From NCBI GenBank assembly GCA_009833045.1, contig WUUP01000009.1, positions 62,001-126,000 on the forward strand: a stretch of DNA of 64,000 nt, in the 5' to 3' direction. Below are positions 37,726 through 47,137 of the stretch, one piece after another. The notes under the pieces were generated by a model, which was given only the letters and a program-made list of their open reading frames with translations, was not told the origin of the DNA and searched no databases. Source of the stretch: Saprospirales bacterium GYS_P2D (GTDB lineage Bacteria > Bacteroidota > Bacteroidia > Chitinophagales > Saprospiraceae). How positions within the stretch are numbered: the first letter of the stretch is position 1; each line of letters starts with the position of its first letter. A program made the position numbers and the translations under genes.

Positions 37726-39288
37726 ATGATCTATCTCACTCAGAGTATTCATCGCAATGCACAGATATATGCTAATCAAACAGCTACCGTTTGCAATGGT
37801 CGCACTCACACTTGGTCACAGTTCAGAGATAGAATTAGCCGAGCTGCTGGCGGTCTACAATCACTCGGAGTCAAAGAAGGTGATCGCTGCGCTATACTTT
37901 CTCTCAACTCAGATTACTACTTAGAATACTACTATCTCATACCTTGGTCTGGTGCTTGTCTGGTACCACTCAACATCCGATGGACGGCCAAAGAAAATGC
38001 TTATTCGCTCACAGACGCTGGCACTAAAGTCTTATTCGTAGATGATACATTCGCTCCTATGGTAGCTGCTTTAAAGGCAGAAGGTGTCGAGCTCAATCAT
38101 ATCATTTATATCGGAGAGAAAACTTGTCCAGAAGATATGATATCCTATGAAAGTCTCATCGCAGATCATGAACCTGTGGAGGATAGTTATAGGCACAATG
38201 ATGATTTGGCAGGTATTTTTTACACAGGAGGAACTACTGGTTTTCCAAAAGGAGTAATGCTCACCCACACCAGCCTATGGACGAGTGCAGTGAGCCTTAT
38301 CGCCTCTATGTCCATAGGAGCGAGTACTAAGTATCTACACGCTGCTCCTATGTTCCATCTGGCAGATAATGCTATGACCCAGGCATCAGTCATAGCCGGC
38401 GCATCTCACTACTTCATTCCTGCATTCACCCCTGAGGGAGTAATAAAGGCTATCAGCATTCATGATATCACACATACACTATTGGTACCTGTGATGATAC
38501 AGATGGTCGTCGACACGCTCGATAAGAACCCTGCGGATATGTCAAGCCTACAACGTCTGCTGTACGGAGCTTCTCCGATTTCAGAGTCTGTTTTAGTAAG
38601 AGCTATGGCAGCCCTTCCTAATACTAAATTTTCGCAAGGATATGGTCAGACCGAACTATCCCCTCTGGCGACAATGCTCGGAGAAGAATATCACACTACT
38701 AATGGCCCTTATGCTGGAAAACTAAAATCAGCAGGCCGTGCTATAGCCTGTGTAGAAATAAAAATAGTTGATGAAAATAACAACCGTCTTGGCGTCAATG
38801 AAATAGGAGAAGTAGCGGTCAAAGGACCCAATGCAATGGTAGCCTACTGGAATAAACCAGAAGAAACCGCTAAAACACTTAAAGATGGGTGGGTCCATAC
38901 TGGTGATGCTGGGTATTTGGACGAAGACGGCTTTTTATTCTTAGTAGACAGAGTAAAGGATATGATCGTATCTGGAGGTGAAAATGTATACTCTACAGAG
39001 GTCGAAAATGCCCTCATGAAGCACCCTGACATCGCTCAAGCAGTGGTCATAGGCATCCCTCATGATAAATGGGGTGAGCAGGTACATGCAGAAATCATCT
39101 TAAAAGAAGGATCTGTCGCTACAGAAAGTGAAATAAAAATCCACTGTCAAGAATATATCGCTAACTATAAATGTCCACGAAGTATTACATTCAGATCTAA
39201 GCCTTTTCCAATATCTGGCGCTGGAAAATTGCTAAAACGAGAAGTCCGAAAGCCCTATTGGGAAGGTACTGAAAGAGGAATTAGTTAA
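37726..39288 (+). CDS. AMP-binding acyl-CoA synthetase
   Basis: 520 residues. Activates a carboxylic acid with ATP to an acyl-adenylate, then to acyl-CoA, in the cytoplasm. The ATP loop YTGGTTGFPKGVML is near 170, the adenylate motif YGQTELSP near 308, the hinge GDAGYLDEDGFLFLVDRVKDMIVSGGENV near 395, and the C-terminal catalytic Lys in SGAGKLLKREV near 505. It is of the medium/long-chain type by overall pattern; the exact acid is not resolved. It is convergent with the HAD gene, 10 bp apart. Confidence 0.92.
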   Translation: MIYLTQSIHRNAQIYANQTATVCNGRTHTWSQFRDRISRAAGGLQSLGVKEGDRCAILSLNSDYYLEYYYLIPWSGACLVPLNIRWTAKENAYSLTDAGTKVLFVDDTFAPMVAALKAEGVELNHIIYIGEKTCPEDMISYESLIADHEPVEDSYRHNDDLAGIFYTGGTTGFPKGVMLTHTSLWTSAVSLIASMSIGASTKYLHAAPMFHLADNAMTQASVIAGASHYFIPAFTPEGVIKAISIHDITHTLLVPVMIQMVVDTLDKNPADMSSLQRLLYGASPISESVLVRAMAALPNTKFSQGYGQTELSPLATMLGEEYHTTNGPYAGKLKSAGRAIACVEIKIVDENNNRLGVNEIGEVAVKGPNAMVAYWNKPEETAKTLKDGWVHTGDAGYLDEDGFLFLVDRVKDMIVSGGENVYSTEVENALMKHPDIAQAVVIGIPHDKWGEQVHAEIILKEGSVATESEIKIHCQEYIANYKCPRSITFRSKPFPISGAGKLLKREVRKPYWEGTERGIS

Positions 39289-39298
39289 ACTACTGATA

Positions 39299-40147
39299 CT
39301 ACTCTATCAAGATACTATCGCAAATATAGTCTGGTGAGATACCCGTCGCTTCTATAGCGACATTCACATTTTGCTCTCGAGTATTGCCAGATAAGACGAG
39401 TGCTGTATTAATACCAAATTTCACGCCCCCGAGTATATCCGTATGTAGCGTATCACCTACCATTAGGATGTTTTGCTTCTGCAGACTCGGATCATCACGC
39501 AGGAGGTCATCATAGGCATACATGAACATCTGGACATCCGGCTTACCAAAATGAATGAAATTTCGCCCAAGTACACTCTCTACTAACTGCGCAATTGCTC
39601 CAGTCGCTATACTCACATCATTCTTTGATACAGGATAGATCATATCGCTATTGGCTACGACGACAGGGACCGTACGCTTTCTTAGAAAATTTAGCACCTT
39701 ATTGATATCGATGCTCCAGTCATAGCCCTCGTCATCGAGAAAGACTACACAGCCGATCTCATCTATCATATTCTCATGATAGTCACAGATCGATACACTT
39801 TCCTTGTTCGCTTTGAGTATATAGTCCGAGGAGTTAGCGGTCCCGAGGTAGAGTACTTTGCCGTCTATTTTCTTAGTCTCGAGAAAATTGCGAGCCATCA
39901 TACCTGAGGTGATGATACGATGTGGTCGTATGGTGAGTCCACCTCGAGCAAACTTCTCCGAAAGGATCTCCTGACTCGACGAAGCGTCATTTGTCAATAC
40001 TCTATATCGTGTCTTTTTCTTCTTGAGGATCTTCAGTGTGTCCTGAGCCCCATCGATGATACCTTGATAGTTTTTGAGCACTCCAAAGGAATCAAAAAGA
40101 ATCACATCATACTTCTCAGCTAACATTTCAAACTTTACCTTTTCCAT
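39299..40147 (-). CDS. HAD-IIA family (NagD-like) protein with altered motif I
   Basis: 282 residues. HAD order with a C2 cap: motif I is FDSFGVL (about 18-24), motif II has T in VLTNDAS (about 52-58), motif III the Lys in HFGKPDVQMF, and motif IV VGDTLHTDILGG. In motif I the usual DxDG reads DSFG, so the second Asp, the general acid/base of phosphatases, is Phe. I recall a HAD-IIA subgroup with an aromatic residue there. Normal phosphatase activity is therefore doubtful. It pairs with a kinase-like gene 15 bp upstream on the same strand. Confidence 0.82.
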   Translation of the reverse strand: MEKVKFEMLAEKYDVILFDSFGVLKNYQGIIDGAQDTLKILKKKKTRYRVLTNDASSSQEILSEKFARGGLTIRPHRIITSGMMARNFLETKKIDGKVLYLGTANSSDYILKANKESVSICDYHENMIDEIGCVVFLDDEGYDWSIDINKVLNFLRKRTVPVVVANSDMIYPVSKNDVSIATGAIAQLVESVLGRNFIHFGKPDVQMFMYAYDDLLRDDPSLQKQNILMVGDTLHTDILGGVKFGINTALVLSGNTREQNVNVAIEATGISPDYICDSILIE

Positions 40148-40162
40148 CTATCGTCACTTATT

Positions 40163-41206
40163 CTATAGGTTTAATGCTAATTTAATCTTATCGGTACTAA
40201 AGCTATCTATCGACCCCAAGTGTGTCTCGTAGGCTTCTTGTTTCAGCTTATTGGCATATACCTCATGGAAGAAGTATCGGCCAAATTTCACCACATAATT
40301 TAATAAAAAGAAGCGATACATCTCCGGAAGCATATCTATCTCCAGTGCCGTGAGTGGATAATGCTTATGATATTCTTGAAGGAATAGGATGAATCTATCT
40401 TCTCCCAGCACATCGATATTATAAGTAAAAACAGTCCTATCTCCCACATCAGATACGATACGACTCAAGAAATAAAAGTCCATCATACGAGTACTCATCC
40501 TGAACCAGTCATAGTCCCAGCGAGAGAATAGCTTTCCACTTTTAGTGATGGAGAAGTTCCCAATATTCCAATCCATAAATACCGGAATCACAGGGAGATC
40601 ATGGCCTCGAGTCTCATCATAAAAACTCAAGAATCTCTGACAGTGCTCCTCCAGCTGATCTCTGACGACTCCATATTCATAGTATCCTTCAGGACTCTTG
40701 AGCTCTGCTAAAAGTGCCTGTATGTCAGTCTTTGTATTCTTAGATGAAGTGGGCAATGTACCTCTCACAGAAGTGCATGCCTTATGAAAAAGGGCAAACT
40801 GATGCGCCAACTTTTGGATATGGGTTTCATCAAGTCTCCGAGGTAATTTTGTTTTAATGGATATGGGTCTATAGAACACGACCCAAGCATCGAGTAAATC
40901 ATTTTGAAATCTATGAACATAGAGCTTATTCCCTTTGAAAAGGGAGCGAGCTAAGAAATTTTCGAAAGGTGCTGGGAGATTATTGCTCAGGGCATTGATG
41001 ATGGTATGATCTTCCACGAAATGTTCAAACTTGCCAAAATAACTGATCTTAGCTATGATAAAACTCTTATCGATAAAGGTGATACGGTATACATGATTAG
41101 TAGATACCATGGCACTGATGTCGACGATCTTCTTGATCTCTCTGCTACTATCATACGATAGCCATGCATAGCGCACGATCGTATGAAAATCTATTACACT
41201 CGTCAT
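40163..41206 (-). CDS. APH-fold phosphotransferase-like protein with altered Brenner motif
   Basis: 347 residues from the ATG at 41206. The overall pattern fits the aminoglycoside phosphotransferase/choline kinase fold. The catalytic loop reads FMDWNIGN where the family has HxDxxxxN: Asp and Asn are kept but the His position is Phe. FSRWDYDWFRMSTRMMDF corresponds to the IDWE-type metal loop. No membrane part. It is probably co-transcribed with the HAD gene downstream. The substrate is unknown. Because metal ligands remain, it may be active on an unusual substrate. Confidence 0.72.
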   Translation of the reverse strand: MTSVIDFHTIVRYAWLSYDSSREIKKIVDISAMVSTNHVYRITFIDKSFIIAKISYFGKFEHFVEDHTIINALSNNLPAPFENFLARSLFKGNKLYVHRFQNDLLDAWVVFYRPISIKTKLPRRLDETHIQKLAHQFALFHKACTSVRGTLPTSSKNTKTDIQALLAELKSPEGYYEYGVVRDQLEEHCQRFLSFYDETRGHDLPVIPVFMDWNIGNFSITKSGKLFSRWDYDWFRMSTRMMDFYFLSRIVSDVGDRTVFTYNIDVLGEDRFILFLQEYHKHYPLTALEIDMLPEMYRFFLLNYVVKFGRYFFHEVYANKLKQEAYETHLGSIDSFSTDKIKLALNL

Positions 41207-41353
41207 TAATATTTTTGTTTTTCTTACTGACACACAAGATAAGTCGATTCTTTATTCAGAGACATCAATTCATGTGTATTCGAGTAATTCTACATGTCAA
41301 TTTTCATACAGAAAACACCATTGTGTTATATTCACGCATAGAAAGTCAAGCCT

Positions 41354-43696
41354 ATGAAAAAATATATCATAACTATCTCAGCTTTGCTATTCATAGTGGC
41401 ATGTAAAGTACAGATCAATCAAGACGCCCCAGATGTAGGCACCAGCCCTCTCTGGACTCAGGTCAACAAAGGATCGCATACAGAAATCAACAACCCCAAC
41501 GGAAAGACTATCGGATACAGCTCCGAGTCCGGTGTACGTATTTTGACGGTAGATGGATTAGCATTCAAAGATCTAAATAGGAATGGCCAACTCGACACCT
41601 ATGAAGACTGGAGAGCGGACTATAGCACGAGAGCACAGGATCTGGCCTCTCAGCTAACGATCGCTGAGATAGCGGGCCTAATGCTATACTCCTCACATCA
41701 GTCTATACCTGCTCGATCCAGAGGTTATTTCGCTGGCACATATGATGGACAGCCCTATGAAGAAGGAGTCACTGACCCAAGCCTACTGACGGACCAACAA
41801 AAGAAATTTCTCGCAGAGGATCACCTGCGACATGTCCTACTCACATCTGTGAAAAGTCCCGCTATCGCAGCCCAATGGACGAATCGAGTACAAGCTTTTT
41901 GTGAAGGTGTCGGCAAAGGTATCCCCGCAAACAATAGCTCTGATCCACGACATGGCACGAGAGCTAAAGCAGAATTTGATGCAGCAGCGGGAGGAGAGAT
42001 CTCAATGTGGCCGAATTCGCTGGGCATGGCGGCTACATTTGACCCGGAGATAGTCCGCCAGTTTGGAGAGATCGCCTCTATAGAATACAGAAATCTCGGA
42101 ATAGCCACCGCCCTATCACCTCAGGTAGATATCGCAACGGACCCCAGATGGAGTCGATTTAGCGGGACATTCGGCGAAAGCCCAACGCTCTCAGCAGCTA
42201 TGGCTAAAGCTTACTGCGATGGATTTCAGACGAGTGGCAGCAGTGGCTGGGGAGCACATAGTGTGAATGCAATGGTGAAACATTGGCCAGGAGGAGGATC
42301 TGGAGAGGCCGGTCGAGATGCACACTATGGTTTTGGCAAATATGCCGTTTACCCAGGCAATAACTTTGACGAGCATTTGACACCCTTTACTGAGGGAGCA
42401 TTTGTGCTGGATGGAGGTACAGAGATGGCCTCTGCTATCATGCCCTACTACACCATATCGTGGGAGCAAGATCCTAAATACGGTGAGAATGTAGGCAACG
42501 CCTATAGCAAGTATATGATCACGGATCTACTAAGAGAAAATTATGGCTACGATGGAGTGGTATGTACTGACTGGGGAGTCACAGCTGATCATAATGTGAT
42601 TGATCGATTCGTCGATGGACATAGCTGGGGAGCTGAGCTCATGACGGAGGCAGAGCGCCACTATAAGCTGATCAAAGCGGGTGTTGATCAGTTTGGTGGC
42701 AACAATGCTGCTCAACCTATCCTCGATGCCTATGATATGGGAGTAGCGGAAATGGGAGAATCGGTCATGAGAGTCAGAATGGAAAAGTCCGCAGTTAGAC
42801 TTTTGAAAAATATATTCAGGACTGGACTATTCGAAAATCCATATCTGGACGTAGAGAACACTGAGCAAACTGTCGGTAAACCAGAATATATGACCGCTGG
42901 CTACCAGGCTCAACTGAAATCAGTCGTCATGCTAAAAAATGTCAACAACTCCCTACCACTGAAAGCAAAAACTAAGGTCTACGTACCACAGCGATATGTC
43001 CCTGCGAGCGTTAATTTCCTCGGGATGGAGACACCTGCATCTACTGACTATCCTGTCAATATAGATCTGGTCAAAAAATACTATGATGTAGTAGATAGTC
43101 CAGAGCAAGCTGATGTGGCATTAGTATTCTTCGAGGGACCTACTGAGGGTACTGGATATGATCATAAGCTTACAGAGTCAGGAGACAATGGCTATCTACC
43201 CATCAGCCTGCAGTATGAAGACTATACAGCATCTGAAGCACGTGCTGAGAGTATAGCGGGTGGTGATCCATTAGAAGATTTCACTAATCGGACCTACAGA
43301 GACAAAACCGTCAAAACTCCCAACATCACGGACGCCGAGCTCGTCAGAGAGACGAAAAAATTAATGGGAGCCAAGCCTGTGATCGTATCCATCAATACGG
43401 GTAATCCAATGGTATTCAGCGAGATAGAACCATCAGCAGATGCGATTTTAGTCAATTTCAATATCCAAGATCAAGCGATCCTCGACGTCACGGCAGGACG
43501 CCACGAGCCATCAGGTCTACTACCGATGCAGATGCCATCAAATATGGCGACTGTCGAGCAGCAAGCAGAGGATGTCCCATTTGACATGGAAGTACATAAG
43601 GATAGCGAAGGACATGCATATGACTTCGGATATGGGTTAAATTGGGCTGGTGTCATCATGGATGCTCGAGTCAAAAAATACAAACCAAAAATGTAA
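41354..43696 (+). CDS. Glycoside hydrolase family 3 lipoprotein
   Basis: 780 residues. The lipoprotein signal ends LFIVAC. The GH3 N-terminal barrel holds TLSPQVDIATDPRWSRFSGTFGE-like substrate residues, VKHWPGGGSGEAGRDAHYG near 310, and the nucleophile in GVVCTDWG (Asp406). The C-terminal alpha/beta sandwich (about 520-740) and an ending without a fibronectin-like tail follow. Members are exo-acting beta-glucosidases or beta-xylosidases; which one is unknown, though xylose or glucose from a sulfated algal glycan would fit the neighbours. It leads a + strand unit with an esterase and a sulfatase. Confidence 0.9.
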   Translation: MKKYIITISALLFIVACKVQINQDAPDVGTSPLWTQVNKGSHTEINNPNGKTIGYSSESGVRILTVDGLAFKDLNRNGQLDTYEDWRADYSTRAQDLASQLTIAEIAGLMLYSSHQSIPARSRGYFAGTYDGQPYEEGVTDPSLLTDQQKKFLAEDHLRHVLLTSVKSPAIAAQWTNRVQAFCEGVGKGIPANNSSDPRHGTRAKAEFDAAAGGEISMWPNSLGMAATFDPEIVRQFGEIASIEYRNLGIATALSPQVDIATDPRWSRFSGTFGESPTLSAAMAKAYCDGFQTSGSSGWGAHSVNAMVKHWPGGGSGEAGRDAHYGFGKYAVYPGNNFDEHLTPFTEGAFVLDGGTEMASAIMPYYTISWEQDPKYGENVGNAYSKYMITDLLRENYGYDGVVCTDWGVTADHNVIDRFVDGHSWGAELMTEAERHYKLIKAGVDQFGGNNAAQPILDAYDMGVAEMGESVMRVRMEKSAVRLLKNIFRTGLFENPYLDVENTEQTVGKPEYMTAGYQAQLKSVVMLKNVNNSLPLKAKTKVYVPQRYVPASVNFLGMETPASTDYPVNIDLVKKYYDVVDSPEQADVALVFFEGPTEGTGYDHKLTESGDNGYLPISLQYEDYTASEARAESIAGGDPLEDFTNRTYRDKTVKTPNITDAELVRETKKLMGAKPVIVSINTGNPMVFSEIEPSADAILVNFNIQDQAILDVTAGRHEPSGLLPMQMPSNMATVEQQAEDVPFDMEVHKDSEGHAYDFGYGLNWAGVIMDARVKKYKPKM

Positions 43697-43733
43697 ATGT
43701 CCTAACTAACACTAAGTCGTAAAACCTAAATAC

Positions 43734-45338
43734 ATGAAAAACTATCTATTAATACTAAGCTGTCTGTGCTGCTGGGCCCTGGGCTCTGCGCAGCTCGTCA
43801 CAGGTACAGATGTCGCTGTAGCGAATACTACCACTGGGCAAGTGAGAGGCTATATCAACAATGCTATCTATACATATAAAGGGATCCCCTATGCGAAGGC
43901 TCAAAGATTCAAAGCTCCAGAACCTGCAGACTCATGGGAAGGAGTGCGTAGCTCGATGACCTATGGACCAGTAGCTCCTCTGATTACTCCTACTACCTCT
44001 GTCAATGATGAGTCGGAGTTTGTATTTGATCATGACTGGGGCTATCCAAATGAAGACTGCCTTGTGCTCAATATCTGGACGCCCAGCATAGATGATGGTA
44101 AGAAGCGTCCAGTCATGTTTTGGATACATGGTGGTGGCTATACAGCAGGATCTTCACAGGAGCTACCATCCTATCATGGCGAAAATCTGGCAAAAAAGGG
44201 TGACGTAGTAGTCGTATCTATCAATCATCGACTGAACATCTTAGGATTCTTAGATCTATCAGCCTACGGAGATGAATACAAGACCTCTGCTAATAATAGT
44301 CTCCTCGATATGCAGGCAGCTCTACAATGGGTACAAGACAACATCAGCAACTTTGGCGGGGATCCTGACAATGTCATGATATTTGGCCAGTCTGGTGGCG
44401 GTGCCAAAGTCAATAATCTCATGGCCATGCCCTCTGCCAAAGGTTTATTTCACAAAGCGGTCAATCAATCAGGCTCTTTCAGGACGGCAGTATTAGAAAA
44501 AGAAACTACACAAGAGATCACAGCTGAGCTCATCAAAGAACTGGATATAGCCGATGATCCTATCGGGCATCTCACAGAGATGCCTTTTGAGCAGTTAGCA
44601 GAGGCGGGGACCAAAGCGCTCAAAACAGTAGAAGAAAGAATGCAAGAGCGTGGAGAAGAGGTCCCTGGATTTGGTCTTGGCTGGGGCCCAAGTGTAGATG
44701 GAGAGGTCTTACCCTATCAGATGTTTTCGGACGACGCATTCGCACTTTCAAAAGACATCCCACTAATGATAGGCACTACTAAAAATGAATTCATGGGAAG
44801 TATCTTCTCAGGCATGAGCATAGAGACAGAGGAGACCGCTAAGATGGTACTACAATATCAGCATGGAGACAAAACAGATCAAATCATAGATGCTATCAGA
44901 AATGCCTATCCTGCTGATACACACCCTTCTGATTTAGTAGATGTAGATCTGATATTCAGACCAGGCGCAGTTATCCAAGCTGACAAAAAAAGTATGCTCT
45001 CCGATGGAGCTCCTGTCTATATGTATCTATTTACCTGGCAGTCACCTGTTTTGGACGGCAAGTACAAAGCATTTCATTGCATGGAGTTGCCATTCGTATT
45101 TGACAATATCGAAAGATGTAAGAGAATGACTGGTGGTGGTAGAGAGGCTCACATCCTCGCTGATAAAATGAGTCAAGCATGGATAAATTTTGCTCGATAT
45201 GGCGATCCGAATCATGCTGGTCTTCCTACGTGGGAGCCTTATACTGCTGAGGGTGGAACTACCCTATTTTTTGATAATCATATTCATATACAACATCACC
45301 ATGACAAGGAGCTTATGGCGATTATGAATGAAGATTAA
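43734..45338 (+). CDS. Type-B carboxylesterase, exported
   Basis: 534 residues with a signal peptide (CLCCWALGSAQ). The carboxylesterase B signature is in MFWIHGGGYTAGSS (oxyanion hole) and FGQSGGGAKV (catalytic Ser220). EDCLVLNIW is the second family motif. The fold suggests ester hydrolysis, perhaps of acylated sugar residues, but type-B enzymes have varied substrates. It lies 37 nt after the GH3 gene and shares its transcript by spacing. A hairpin follows the stop. Confidence 0.9.
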   Translation: MKNYLLILSCLCCWALGSAQLVTGTDVAVANTTTGQVRGYINNAIYTYKGIPYAKAQRFKAPEPADSWEGVRSSMTYGPVAPLITPTTSVNDESEFVFDHDWGYPNEDCLVLNIWTPSIDDGKKRPVMFWIHGGGYTAGSSQELPSYHGENLAKKGDVVVVSINHRLNILGFLDLSAYGDEYKTSANNSLLDMQAALQWVQDNISNFGGDPDNVMIFGQSGGGAKVNNLMAMPSAKGLFHKAVNQSGSFRTAVLEKETTQEITAELIKELDIADDPIGHLTEMPFEQLAEAGTKALKTVEERMQERGEEVPGFGLGWGPSVDGEVLPYQMFSDDAFALSKDIPLMIGTTKNEFMGSIFSGMSIETEETAKMVLQYQHGDKTDQIIDAIRNAYPADTHPSDLVDVDLIFRPGAVIQADKKSMLSDGAPVYMYLFTWQSPVLDGKYKAFHCMELPFVFDNIERCKRMTGGGREAHILADKMSQAWINFARYGDPNHAGLPTWEPYTAEGGTTLFFDNHIHIQHHHDKELMAIMNED

Positions 45339-45349
45339 GATCCATTGAT

Positions 45350-45399
45350 GATAAGACTTATATTCTATCAAATTGGGATATTAGTCTTATCTTTCTTTT
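45350..45399 (+). terminator. Long hairpin ending beside the sulfatase start codon
   Basis: A 9-bp stem GATAAGACT/AGTCTTATC (45350-45358, 45383-45391) continues after one T-T mismatch with six more pairs (45360-45365, 45376-45381, one G-U), loop of 10 nt. The tail TTTCTTTTC runs straight into the next ATG at 45401. It can act as a leaky terminator after the esterase gene or as a structure controlling sulfatase translation. Confidence 0.55.
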
Positions 45400-45400
45400 C

Positions 45401-47092
45401 ATGAAAAGCATCTATCTATACTGTATCTGCATTCTACTCTATAGCTGTGCATCCAGCGAAAATAGCGGCCTCTCCACTCAGAATGACATATCCCATCCCG
45501 AGCTACCTGACCGACCCAACATACTGTGGATCGTAGCAGAAGATTTAGGTCCGTATATACCGTCATTTGGTGACTCTACGATCGAGACACCTCACCTGAG
45601 CTGGCTGGCTTCAGAGGGAGTCTGCTATGATCATTTTTATACACCCTCTCCAGTCTGCGCCCCTGCAAGATCAGCAATAGCCACTGGCATGTATCCTACT
45701 GCTATCGGGACTAATCATATGCGTACAGGTCCATGGTATGCTGCTCAGCTACCACCAGCCTATCAAGCTGTCATCGATCAACAGATTGCTGATGGTGCTA
45801 AATTTTATGAAGCCATACCTCCTAAAGAAGTGAAGATGTTCAGCGAATACTTGCGTAAAGCCGGCTACTACTGCACTAATAATGCTAAGGAGGATTATCA
45901 ATTTAAGCGTCCAGTGACTGCTTGGGATGAATGCGGTAGGACAGCACACTGGCAAAACGCTCCAGTTGGTCAGCCGTTTTTCTCCATGATGACTCTGGAA
46001 GTGACCCATGAATCTCGCATCTGGCAAAAGGCTGAAGACTCTCTCTGGGTAGATACCAATCTCGAAGTCCCTGTGCCTCCCTATCTACCAAATACAGAAG
46101 TCGCTAAAAACGACATCAGAAGGATGTACTCCAATATCAAAGAAATGGATCATCAGGTGGGAGAAATCATCCAAGAGCTCAAAGATGCTGGAGAGTTAGA
46201 AAATACAATCATATTCTGGTATACTGATCATGGAGGACCACTACCCCGACAAAAGCGACTACTCTACGACTCAGGTCTCAAAGTCCCTATGATCGTCCGA
46301 TATCCCAAGGCTCAATATGCTGGTCAGCGAGATGAGCGCCTCATCAGCTTCATCGATCTGGCGCCTACTGCCATGTCCATCGCTGGTCTGAATATACCGA
46401 GCTACATGAACGGTCAGAGCTTTATAGGTGATGGTCAAAAAGCAGCCAGAGACTATATATACGCAGCAGCTGATAGATTTGACGAGACGACGGATACAGA
46501 TCGTGCAGTGAGAGATCATCGATATAAGTATATCAAGCATTACAAACCAGAGTTGCCGATGTTTCTACATGTAGCCTATAGAGATCAGATGCCTATCATG
46601 AGAGAACTATATCGCCTCAGAGATGCTGGGGAGCTCACCACTGAGCAGGCGTTATGGTTTGCCGAGACTAAGCCTGAGGAAGAGCTCTATGACACTCAGA
46701 CTGACCCACATGAAGTCAATAATATCGCAGATGATCCAAACTATCAAGATAAACTGATCGAGCTGAGGGAGGCTTGCGCCGAATGGATCGAGTCGACCAA
46801 CGATCGAAATATCATCCCCGAAGAAGAGCTGCTTCAGCAAATATTGCCTGATGGCATTCAGCCAGTCACTGCTGACCCGACCTACTCTATCTCTGATGGA
46901 CAGGTCACTCTCACATCAAATACCGCCGGAGCATCTATCGGGTATAAATACGTCGAAACAGACAGTCTACCTGGTATGAACAATTGGAGTGTTTATGATG
47001 GGCCATTTACGATCTCATCCGACAAAGAACTCGTCACCATCGCTCATAGAATCGGATACAAACCAAGTGAAATAGTGAGCGTAGAACGCTAA
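45401..47092 (+). CDS. Sulfatase lipoprotein (family S1, formylglycine type)
   Basis: 563 residues. The lipoprotein signal ends LLYSCASS. The sulfatase signature SPVCAPARSAIATG has its Cys at residue 86, converted to formylglycine by a separate enzyme, then NILWIVAEDLG metal residues upstream and YTDHGGPLPRQKRLLYDSGLKVPMI near 270. The C-terminal ~90 residues after the sulfatase fold (PTYSISDGQVTLTSNTAGASIGYKY) look like a small beta domain. It probably removes sulfate from a glycan in the periplasm. Substrate position is not predictable by eye. Confidence 0.92.
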   Translation: MKSIYLYCICILLYSCASSENSGLSTQNDISHPELPDRPNILWIVAEDLGPYIPSFGDSTIETPHLSWLASEGVCYDHFYTPSPVCAPARSAIATGMYPTAIGTNHMRTGPWYAAQLPPAYQAVIDQQIADGAKFYEAIPPKEVKMFSEYLRKAGYYCTNNAKEDYQFKRPVTAWDECGRTAHWQNAPVGQPFFSMMTLEVTHESRIWQKAEDSLWVDTNLEVPVPPYLPNTEVAKNDIRRMYSNIKEMDHQVGEIIQELKDAGELENTIIFWYTDHGGPLPRQKRLLYDSGLKVPMIVRYPKAQYAGQRDERLISFIDLAPTAMSIAGLNIPSYMNGQSFIGDGQKAARDYIYAAADRFDETTDTDRAVRDHRYKYIKHYKPELPMFLHVAYRDQMPIMRELYRLRDAGELTTEQALWFAETKPEEELYDTQTDPHEVNNIADDPNYQDKLIELREACAEWIESTNDRNIIPEEELLQQILPDGIQPVTADPTYSISDGQVTLTSNTAGASIGYKYVETDSLPGMNNWSVYDGPFTISSDKELVTIAHRIGYKPSEIVSVER

Positions 47093-47107
47093 TAAAATTG
47101 TATTATT

Positions 47108-47137
47108 CACCGTGTTATTCAGTCGAATAATACGGTG
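47108..47137. terminator. Hairpin between convergent sulfatase genes
   Basis: A 13-bp stem (CACCGTGTTATTC with GAATAATACGGTG, one G-T pair) and an AGTC loop lie at the junction of the two sulfatase genes and overlap the last codons of the minus-strand one. There is no good T-run on either side, so it may act as a bidirectional RNA-end structure rather than a classical terminator. Confidence 0.5.

Noticed and set aside
41297-41334. TACAGAA half-site before the GH3 unit, similar to the shared operator
   Set aside because: Only one half matches, the second copy is missing, and the nearest -7-like box is 10 nt away instead of 19.
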